This document shows positions 57,815-64,000 of a DNA stretch of 64,000 nt, piece by piece; position 1 is the stretch's first letter, and each line of letters starts with the position of its first letter. The notes under the pieces are model-generated. The model was not told the origin of the DNA. It saw only the letters and a list, made by a program, of their open reading frames with translations, and did no database searches. This DNA is from Dehalococcoidia bacterium (GTDB lineage: Bacteria; Chloroflexota; Dehalococcoidia; Tepidiformales; Tepidiformaceae), in assembly GCA_020850615.1 (NCBI GenBank), contig JADZEI010000004.1:62001-126000 (forward strand), read 5' to 3'. The translations under genes were made by a program, and so were the position numbers.

Positions 57815-59542
57815 CTACCGCACGCTGAAGGTCGCCGCGGCGTTGTTCCAGTGCAGCACCGAGCCCCAGCCCGCGGTGAACACGCCGACCTTGACGGTGT
57901 AGTTCCCCGTTCGAGCGCTCAGGGGCACGCGCCAGCTCGCCTGGAACGTCCGGGATTGGCCCGCGGTGAACGACTGGCCGTCGTAGTACCGCTGGTAGAC
58001 CTTTCGCCCGGAAGAGTCGTACACCTCGATGTCGACCAGAACGGTGCCGGCCGCCGGGGCACGGACGGCGGCGCTGATCGCGACCGTCCCACCACGCCGG
58101 ACCGAAGTGGTACCGGCGGTCGCGGAGCTGGACCACGCCGCTGGGACGGTCACCGTAGGTGGCGGGGTACTCGTTGCCGTGCCGGTGGGCGTTGGCGTGG
58201 CGGTGGCGGTCCGGGTTGGCGTGGGGGTCGAGACCGTCGGGGTCGGCGTTGGCACCGAACCACCGCCACCGACCGGCATCGCCCCGGCGCTGTAGTACGC
58301 CTTCGCCCTCGCCTTGAAGTAGCCGCCATCGTCGTCGGCGTTGAGCGAGACCGCGGTGTTGCCGTTGATCGCCGCCGGGTTGGTCACGCCGTCGCCCATC
58401 GCGTCGCACGCACAGGTCGTACCGGAGGCGCCGCCGCCGAAGAGGAACGCGTCCACCCCGGCATCGGCGTAGGCCCGCAGGTTCGCACGGCCGGGGTCGT
58501 CGAGGAGCCACTCGACGCGATTGTCCTGGTAGTGGCCCCAGGTGTTGTTCTGGGCGCGCATCTTCGTGTTGCCCAGCGGGATCTGCCACATGACGATGGG
58601 CCGCGCCGTCTGCGAGCTGAACACCGACAGGTAGCGGACGTTCCGGGCGAAGTCAGCAGCATCCCACCACCGGGAGCCATCGCCGTAAACGTGCTGGTAG
58701 AAGCCGGCGTCGCGGTCGGCGAACTCGGCGAACGTGACATCGAAGCCTGCGCCAAGCGAGGCATAGAACGCCGCCGAGCGGCGGGCGAGGGCGTCGATCG
58801 TCTCGTTCGACGGGTTCGAAGCAGCCGGGTCAACACCCGTGCCCCATGTGCTCAGGCCGTACCCGATCGCGACGTTCGGGGCGTACCGGTCGCGGAGCCT
58901 GACGACTGCCTGGGCCACGCCCGCCAGGTTGTTCGGCAGCCCGGCGAGCTCCGGGAGCCCGCTGCTGCCGACCACGGCGGGGACGGTCGCGGCGTTGTCG
59001 CCGCTGGCCCGCTGCTGCCCGAAGCCCCACAGGTCGGGCTCGACATGGAGCACGACCAGTTGGGACGGGAACGCCGCCGCCTTCTGGAAGAAGAGCCGCA
59101 GGTCGCTGTAGTACGAGGCCATCGTGCCGGCGTTCTGCAGGTTCCCGAGGACACCGTCGACTTCGCCCTGGTTGTTCCCGGGCGCGGACTGCCGGATCTG
59201 ATAGTAAGTGAACACGGGGACGATCCCGTTCGCGACCGAGTCCTCGATGTAATAGCGGACGAACTCGCCACCGGTGTTCCAGGTCGCCCATCCGCTGCCT
59301 GTGTTCACACCGCCGGCGAGATACTGGTAGCGGAACCCGGCACCTGTAGCCGCCTTCAGCGCCGCGGCACCGCCTGGACTATCGGACACGCCCAGCTGGA
59401 CGGTCGTGGGCCAGCGGGCCGGCAGGGGCGGGGTCGCGGCGCCGGCTGTCCGGGCAGCGTCGATGCCCATACCGCCGACGACTACCGCACCCAGAAGTGC
59501 AGCGGCCGCAAGCCCGCCCGCCAAAAACCTCGGAAAACGCAT
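57815..59542 (-). CDS. Secreted protein with TIM-barrel-like domain, PT linker and C-terminal beta domain
   Basis: 575 residues. Signal peptide 1-36 (FLAGGLAAAALLGAVVVGG, AGAA). Residues about 45-390 look like a glycoside-hydrolase-type barrel: VFTYYQIRQSAPGN, LVVLHVEPDLWGFGQQ and VMWQIPLGNTKMRAQNNTWG contain candidate Glu/Asp acids at strand ends. A Pro/Thr-rich linker (about 430-470) leads to a beta domain (VRRGGTVAISAAVRAPAAGT, ending LHWNNAAATFSVR) that may bind carbohydrate. I cannot name a GH family. GGAG precedes the ATG. Confidence 0.8.
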   Translation of the reverse strand: MRFPRFLAGGLAAAALLGAVVVGGMGIDAARTAGAATPPLPARWPTTVQLGVSDSPGGAAALKAATGAGFRYQYLAGGVNTGSGWATWNTGGEFVRYYIEDSVANGIVPVFTYYQIRQSAPGNNQGEVDGVLGNLQNAGTMASYYSDLRLFFQKAAAFPSQLVVLHVEPDLWGFGQQRASGDNAATVPAVVGSSGLPELAGLPNNLAGVAQAVVRLRDRYAPNVAIGYGLSTWGTGVDPAASNPSNETIDALARRSAAFYASLGAGFDVTFAEFADRDAGFYQHVYGDGSRWWDAADFARNVRYLSVFSSQTARPIVMWQIPLGNTKMRAQNNTWGHYQDNRVEWLLDDPGRANLRAYADAGVDAFLFGGGASGTTCACDAMGDGVTNPAAINGNTAVSLNADDDGGYFKARAKAYYSAGAMPVGGGGSVPTPTPTVSTPTPTRTATATPTPTGTATSTPPPTVTVPAAWSSSATAGTTSVRRGGTVAISAAVRAPAAGTVLVDIEVYDSSGRKVYQRYYDGQSFTAGQSRTFQASWRVPLSARTGNYTVKVGVFTAGWGSVLHWNNAAATFSVR

Positions 59543-59704
59543 GAAAACTCCGCGGGTCGGGGGGCGAACGCCCGCGTCATCAGGCTGAGGGTTGAGCCGT
59601 TGCGAACCGAAACGCGCCGTAACGCCTGCGCAAAATCGTTGGCCAAACAGCAGATGCAGGGCGGGACGAGTGTTTACCGTGCCGCCTGTAGTCCGAACCC
59701 GCGG

Positions 59705-60580
59705 TCACCCGGTCGAAGTCAGCACCGCAAGCGAGGTCAGCATCTTCGCGCACAGCTGGCCGTCTTCGCCGGTGACCGCGACGTCGACCACGAACGCCCG
59801 ATGGTCGCGCTCGACGACCCGGCCCTCCGCGCGGATGGCCGTGCCCGACCACACTTGCCGGAGGAAGTTGATCTTGTACTCGAGCGTCGTGAAGTTCTCG
59901 TCTTCCGCCTTGATCGACATGCAGGCGGGCACGGCAACCGAGTCCGCGACGGCCGCGATGAAGGCAGGGTGCAGGTCACCCTCGTGGCCCGCGAAGGCCG
60001 CGTCGTACGCGGAATCGACGATCCCCAGGCCGTCGCCCTGTGTCACAACGCGCACGCCGAATGTCGTGAAGGACGGCGACTGCTCGTAAATGTACGTGGG
60101 CGCCCGGAGCTCACGATGCTCGAGAGCCGCGATGGGCGCGAGCCCGGGCGGCGGCTCCGGGACCACCGCGAGCGTGCTCGTGAACAGCGCGCACAGCCGG
60201 CCCTCCCCGTTCAGCACATCGACCGTGACCGAAAGGTACCGGCGCCCGCGGTGCACCACCCGCGCATCGCAGACAACGAGTCCGCCAACCACCAGTGGCC
60301 GGAAGATCTGGGCGCGGTACTCGACGAAGGACGGCCAGAGGCCGTCGCCGAGCACCGTCGCAGCTGCCATCTCTGCCGCACAGGCAGCGAACGCGCCATA
60401 CGTCCCGCCGTGGATGCCGCCGCCGCGATTACTGAACCTACCGTCGCACGTCCCGGAGAGACGCGTGGTGCCCTCACCCACAGCGTCGACGGTGAGCCCG
60501 GTGGCCCGGAACAGGGCATGGTCGCCGCGCCAACTGCCAGGACGGATTGCCGAGCTCAGAGTGCCTCCCCGGGGCGGCAT
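59705..60580 (-). CDS. Tandem hotdog thioesterase (PaaI/4HBT-like)
   Basis: 291 residues forming two fused hotdog domains. The first has GGGIHGGTYGAFAACAAEM and FVEYRAQIFRPLVVGG; the second has GDLHPAFIAAVADSVAVPA and LEYKINFLRQVWSGT. GGxHGG and HPAF mark the substrate helix of PaaI-type acyl-CoA thioesterases. The start at ATG 60580 lacks a good ribosome site and could be slightly downstream. It may release acids from acyl-CoA made by the nearby SDR and dehydrogenase enzymes. Confidence 0.87.
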   Translation of the reverse strand: MPPRGGTLSSAIRPGSWRGDHALFRATGLTVDAVGEGTTRLSGTCDGRFSNRGGGIHGGTYGAFAACAAEMAAATVLGDGLWPSFVEYRAQIFRPLVVGGLVVCDARVVHRGRRYLSVTVDVLNGEGRLCALFTSTLAVVPEPPPGLAPIAALEHRELRAPTYIYEQSPSFTTFGVRVVTQGDGLGIVDSAYDAAFAGHEGDLHPAFIAAVADSVAVPACMSIKAEDENFTTLEYKINFLRQVWSGTAIRAEGRVVERDHRAFVVDVAVTGEDGQLCAKMLTSLAVLTSTG

Positions 60581-60779
60581 TACGCCGGTTGCCGATCCTC
60601 CCTACCGGCGGCCACTCGGTCAAATGCAGGCCAGCCCGCCGCTGGCGGGCACGGCGTCGCGACGAAGCCAGCCAGATGCGCAAACGCATCGCTTCGTGGC
60701 CGCGACCGGCGAGCAACTGGCTGCAGCCGCCGCACTGTCCGGCCTGGCAGCGTCCAAAGCCGAGCAGGCAGTCGCAGCG

Positions 60780-61580
60780 TCAGTAGTGGATGGCGCGGCC
60801 AACACCGCCGCCGACGGCGATGGCATCCCCGTTGATGCTCCCGGCCTTCGGCGACGCGAGAAAGGCCACCACCCAGGCCACTTCCTGCGCGTCGATGATT
60901 CGCTGGACGGTGTTGCCCGCGGCCATATCGCGTTCGATATCTTCCGGCGAGCGACCGGTGTGCTGGGCGCGCGCAGCGACGACGCCATCTGTCTTCTCAG
61001 TGCGAGTCAGGCCCGGGTGCACGACCGTCACCGTGATGCCCGCGGGGCCGAGCTCGTCCGCGAGGTTCTTGGCCATCGCTGCGACCGCGACGTTGCGGAT
61101 GCTGCCGATGGTGGAGCCGGTCTGGCGCGCCGCGAGCCCGCTGATGTTGATGATGCGCCCCCACCCGTTCGCGGCCATGTGCGGCGCGACGGCCTGGGCG
61201 CAGCGCAGATAGCCCATGACCTTCACGTTGACGTCATCCCAGAAGAGGTCGTCGGTGATGTCGCCGAGCTTCGGAACCGGCCCCTGGCCACCGGGCTTCG
61301 CAGCGTTGTTCACGAGGATGTCGATGCCGCCGAGTGCCGCGACGGCCTCGTCGACCATGCGCTGTACGTCCGTGGTGACGCCGGTATCGGCCGCCACGGC
61401 GACCACGGTGCGGCCGGTGGCTGCGGCGATCTCATCGCGAGCTGCCGCGAGGGCGGCCGCGTCCCGCCCGGCGATGGCGACATCGCACCCTTCGCGCGCC
61501 AGTTCGAGCGCGATCGCCTTGCCGATACCGCGGGAGCCGCCGGTGATGAGTGCGCGTTTGCCGGTGAGTTGGAGGTCCAT
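60780..61580 (-). CDS. SDR-family protein lacking the catalytic YxxxK
   Basis: 266 residues with a normal cofactor loop GGSRGIGKAIA and NNAAKPG, and a Ser in NISGLAARQTG. Where YSxxK is expected it reads GSIRN (before VAVAAMAKNLADEL), so the usual Tyr and Lys are missing. The rest (VVHPGLTRTE, INGDAIAVGGGVG) is intact. Proteins of this variant recur in actinobacteria and Chloroflexota. It may bind NAD(P) without classical catalysis. Leaderless promoter signal; divergent from the Uma2 gene. Confidence 0.88.
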   Translation of the reverse strand: MDLQLTGKRALITGGSRGIGKAIALELAREGCDVAIAGRDAAALAAARDEIAAATGRTVVAVAADTGVTTDVQRMVDEAVAALGGIDILVNNAAKPGGQGPVPKLGDITDDLFWDDVNVKVMGYLRCAQAVAPHMAANGWGRIINISGLAARQTGSTIGSIRNVAVAAMAKNLADELGPAGITVTVVHPGLTRTEKTDGVVAARAQHTGRSPEDIERDMAAGNTVQRIIDAQEVAWVVAFLASPKAGSINGDAIAVGGGVGRAIHY

Positions 61581-61587
61581 GCGCGGG

Positions 61588-61593
61588 AGTGTA
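61588..61593 (-). promoter_or_regulatory. -10 element of SDR gene (leaderless)
   Basis: Minus-strand TACACT ends seven bases before ATG 61580. Confidence 0.5.
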
Positions 61594-61631
61594 GCGGCGG
61601 CACGGGGCCGCACAACCATGGCCGCCTCCGC

Positions 61632-61637
61632 TACACT
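61632..61637 (+). promoter_or_regulatory. -10 element of Uma2 gene (leaderless)
   Basis: TACACT ends seven bases before ATG 61645; it mirrors the divergent TACACT at 61588-61593, so the two promoters sit back to back in 64 bases. Confidence 0.5.
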
Positions 61638-61644
61638 GACCCGG

Positions 61645-62211
61645 ATGAGCGCCGAACCGACCCTGGATCCCGTCCTGCGCATGACCGAGGAGGATTTCGT
61701 CGCGAAGTACGTGGACCTCAAACCGGCGTACGAATACGTCAACGGCGAGGTCACACAGAAACCGATGCCCAAACGCCCTCACACGTATGTCGCTGAGGAA
61801 CTGGTGTTCCAGCTCGGACTCTATCGCCGCGGCCCGGCGGGCGGGAAATCCGGGCCCGAACCGACCGTGAACCTCAGCAGAGGCGCCGACCGGCGCTATC
61901 GCGCTCCGGACGTTGGCTACTGGGGCCCGGACCGTGCGGACGCGCAGCCCGACAACATCTTCCTCGCGCCAACGCTCGCCATCGAGATCCAGTCGCCGGG
62001 GCAGACCCTCACGCACCTGCGCGCGAAGTGCCGCGAATACCGGGAGCGCGGAACGGCGGTCGCCTGGCTCGTTCGACCGTCGTCGCGGACCGTCGAGGTC
62101 TGGGACGAGGCACACGAGGGCGCAGAGCTGCGGGAAGGCGACGAGTTGACCTCCGCGCACCTCCCGGGGCTCGTGCTCCCGGTCCGCCAGGTCTTCGCCG
62201 CGCTCGACTGA
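61645..62211 (+). CDS. Uma2 family (DUF820) PD-(D/E)XK nuclease-like protein
   Basis: 188 residues. MTEEDFVAKYVDLKPAYEYV is the N-terminal helix; probable active residues are D in APDVGYWG, E in LAIEIQSPG and K in AKCREYRE. It is distant in sequence from the tandem pair at 15.2-16.4 kb. Divergent from the SDR gene with only 64 bases between start codons. Confidence 0.87.
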   Translation: MSAEPTLDPVLRMTEEDFVAKYVDLKPAYEYVNGEVTQKPMPKRPHTYVAEELVFQLGLYRRGPAGGKSGPEPTVNLSRGADRRYRAPDVGYWGPDRADAQPDNIFLAPTLAIEIQSPGQTLTHLRAKCREYRERGTAVAWLVRPSSRTVEVWDEAHEGAELREGDELTSAHLPGLVLPVRQVFAALD

Positions 62212-62219
62212 GGGCGACA

Positions 62220-62256
62220 CGGCCACACGAGAAGTCATGTGCTTCCCGTGCGGCCG
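62220..62256. terminator. Imperfect hairpin between converging Uma2 and ribonucleotide reductase genes
   Basis: CGGCC-CACG-GAAG on the left pairs with CTTC-CGTG-GGCCG on the right with two single mismatches and loop TCATGTG. No U-run. It is the only candidate terminator for the two converging genes. Confidence 0.55.
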
Positions 62257-62278
62257 GCACGTTGCTCGCTCCCCTAGC

Positions 62279-64000
62279 TCACCCGCATTTGTTGTAGCCG
62301 CAGTTGCGGCAGATGAGGCAGCCTTCGCCGTAGAAGAGGACGGCGCCGCAGTCGGGGCAGCCGACGCCGCTGACGACCGCGTCGTCGTGCTTCGAGGCGT
62401 AGGTGTCGACGCCGGTGCTGGCGACCATCTCCTCGGGCGCGATGAGAGTCGGCTGGACGTAGGCCCGGGCACCGTCGAACTTCAGCTCGAGCCAGCGGAA
62501 GACGTAGTCCACGATGCTGGTGGTGATCGGGATCTGCTTGTTGCTGGTCGGGCCGCTGGGCTCGAAGCGGGTGTTCTTCAGCTTGCTCGCCAGCTCGGAG
62601 AGCGGCACTCCGTACTGCAGGGCATAGCTCGTGAGCATCGCGACCGTGTCCATAAGACCCGAGACCGTGGAGCCCTGCTTGTTGACGTTGATGAACACTT
62701 CGCCGGGCGTGCCGTCATCGAACAGGCCGACGGTCATGTAGCCTTCCTGCTCGCCGACGCGGAACTTGTGCGTGATGGCGCTGCGCTCGTCGGGGAGCTT
62801 GCGGCGGATGGGGCCGGACACCTGCTGGATGAGCGCCTGGGCGGCTTCGACCGCCTTTTCCTCTTCGGTCTTCGTGGCGTGCTTCAGGACCTGGAGGTCG
62901 CGAGAACCGTCGCGGTAGATCGTGATGCCCTTGCAGCCGGTCCGGTAGGCCAACTCGTACGCGAGCCGGACGTCGTCCACGGTCGCCAGGTTGGGGAAGT
63001 TGATCGTCTTCGAGACGGCGTTGTCCGTGCCCTCCTGGAAGGCGGCCTGCATGCGGACGTGCCACTCGGGTGCGATTTCGTGCGCGGTGACGAACACGTC
63101 CTTCACCCACTGCGGCACTTCCGGCCGCTCGGAAAGATGGCCGCCCTCGGCGAGGAAGCGCATGAGCTCCTCGCTGTAGAAGCCCTCCTCCTTCGCCACA
63201 CGCTCGAACTGCTCGTTCGCCTCGGCGAGCTCGGTGCGCTTGGTCGGGTCATTCTTGTCGAGGTAATGCGAGCGGATGAAGGCCAGCGCGAAGACGGGCT
63301 CGATGCCGCCCGAGCAGTCCGCGATGATGCTGAGGGTGCCGGTGGGCGCGATCGTGGTGCGCGTCGAATTGCGCATCGGGCGGGGGCCTTCGGCGCCGCG
63401 CGGGCCGTACATCGAATCGGACCAGTCCGGGAAGTTGCCGCGGACGAGCGCGAGCTGCTGCGAGGCGGCGTCGGCTTCGCGCTGGATGAACGTCATCACG
63501 TCGCGGGCGGCCTGGAGCGCCTGCTCGGAGCTGTAGGGGATGCGCAGCTCGATGAGCATATCCGCCCAGCCCATGACCCCGAGGCCGATGCGCCGGATCG
63601 CGTTCGAGGTCTCCTCGATCTCCTTGATCGGGTAGTTGTTCATCTCGATGACGTTGTCGAGGAGATGGACCGCACGGCGGACGACCTTACCGAGCCGCTC
63701 GTAGTCCACCTGCTTCGCACCCGCGGCACCGGTCGTGAAGTGCCCGAGGTTGATCGAGCCGAGGTTGCAGGAGTCGAACGGATAGAGCGGCTGCTCGCCG
63801 CACGGGTTCGTCGATTCCACCGGTCCACGCTTCGGGACGGGGTTCGCCCGGCCAGCATTGATCCGGTCGATGAAGATGACGCCCGGATCGCCGTTCTTCC
63901 AAGCGTTGTTGAGCATCGTCTCCCAGACTTCGCGGGCGTTGCGCTGCGCGATGACCTCGCCGGTCGAGGGATGGACGAGGTCGTAGTCGGTGCCGGATTC
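62279..64000 (-). CDS. nrdJ: Adenosylcobalamin-dependent ribonucleotide reductase (NrdJ), C-terminal part
   Basis: C-terminal 573 residues of a class II ribonucleotide reductase; the frame is open to the window edge, so the N-terminus lies beyond base 64000. NPCGEQPLYPFDSCNLGSIN contains the active-site Cys and Glu; MRNSTRTTIAPTGTLSIIAD and the later RTGCKGITIYRDGSR are typical of the B12 class. The tail ends in a zinc/redox cysteine cluster (CPDCGAVLFYGEGCLICRNC, then GYNKC). It makes dNTPs with or without oxygen and depends on vitamin B12 supply. Confidence 0.96.
   Translation of the reverse strand, partial: ESGTDYDLVHPSTGEVIAQRNAREVWETMLNNAWKNGDPGVIFIDRINAGRANPVPKRGPVESTNPCGEQPLYPFDSCNLGSINLGHFTTGAAGAKQVDYERLGKVVRRAVHLLDNVIEMNNYPIKEIEETSNAIRRIGLGVMGWADMLIELRIPYSSEQALQAARDVMTFIQREADAASQQLALVRGNFPDWSDSMYGPRGAEGPRPMRNSTRTTIAPTGTLSIIADCSGGIEPVFALAFIRSHYLDKNDPTKRTELAEANEQFERVAKEEGFYSEELMRFLAEGGHLSERPEVPQWVKDVFVTAHEIAPEWHVRMQAAFQEGTDNAVSKTINFPNLATVDDVRLAYELAYRTGCKGITIYRDGSRDLQVLKHATKTEEEKAVEAAQALIQQVSGPIRRKLPDERSAITHKFRVGEQEGYMTVGLFDDGTPGEVFINVNKQGSTVSGLMDTVAMLTSYALQYGVPLSELASKLKNTRFEPSGPTSNKQIPITTSIVDYVFRWLELKFDGARAYVQPTLIAPEEMVASTGVDTYASKHDDAVVSGVGCPDCGAVLFYGEGCLICRNCGYNKCG

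Noticed and set aside
53849-60835. Plus-strand open frame of 2,328 codons
   Set aside because: It runs through repeats and antisense to several clear genes (kinase-like, ThuA, SDR, secreted protein, thioesterase); product is Arg/Pro/His-rich. High GC removes stop codons; not a gene.

Overview
This is a gene-dense, very GC-rich bacterial chromosome window. Acyl-CoA dehydrogenases, a CoA transferase, a MaoC pair, several luciferase-like (LLM) monooxygenases of the kind that often use F420, an adenosylcobalamin-dependent ribonucleotide reductase, widespread GTG starts and a tmRNA tag ending in LALAA suggest a Chloroflexota relative (Dehalococcoidia/Tepidiforma-like). That placement is inference from content and codon use; an actinobacterium is the main alternative. 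No phage, CRISPR array or classical insertion sequence was seen.

Layout. 0-5.2 kb: end of a peptide/nickel-type ABC permease pair, tRNA-Ala(GGC), a split YeeE/YedE sulfur transporter, miaB, tRNA-Ser(GCT), heme oxygenase. 5.2-9.6 kb: a heme-uptake operon (surface/heme-binding fusion protein, permease, ATPase) divergent from heme oxygenase across a possible iron-regulator box. 9.6-10.5 kb: interspersed repeats. 10.5-17.6 kb: DUF4956/VTC pair, small monooxygenase, methyltransferase, phosphoesterase, acyl-CoA dehydrogenase, two tandem Uma2 genes, glyA. 17.9-21.9 kb: pheT and pheS split by a four-helix-bundle element. 22-28.2 kb: membrane-tethered LuxR protein, phosphatase, DinB, thioredoxin-NHL protein, RAM protein, moeA. 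28.2-30.4 kb: repeats, two orphan genes (one with three C2H2 fingers) and tmRNA. 30.5-35 kb: gltX, rluD, lspA, a lipoprotein dioxygenase and a sulfite-oxidase-like protein. 35.1-39 kb: a block with reversed strand composition, bounded by inverted repeats. 39-47.7 kb: LLM oxidoreductases, NrtR-like Nudix protein, ABC ATPase, lipid/CoA genes. 48-53.7 kb: one 1,894-residue repetitive membrane protein. 53.7-54.4 kb: repeats. 54.4-64 kb: kinase-like, ThuA, VOC, SDR, secreted, thioesterase and Uma2 genes, then ribonucleotide reductase running off the end.

How the genes connect. Heme is imported by the three-gene hmu-like operon and opened by heme oxygenase, probably under one iron switch. moeA supplies molybdenum cofactor that the sulfite-oxidase-like protein could use. 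Acyl-CoA dehydrogenases, CoA transferase, MaoC pair, SDRs, a VOC protein and a tandem hotdog thioesterase form a scattered acyl-CoA metabolism.

The least expected structures are: (1) a frameshifted four-helix-bundle gene between inverted heptamer repeats inserted between pheS and pheT, with an empty copy of the repeat pair forming the start of miaB; (2) a multi-copy interspersed repeat family, two inverted copies of which bound the skew-reversed block; (3) two LuxR-type DNA-binding proteins with a membrane segment and different outer domains; (4) a neocarzinostatin-like/heme-binding-protein fusion; (5) ten genes with a TANNNT hexamer 6-7 bases before the start codon, as expected for leaderless mRNAs.
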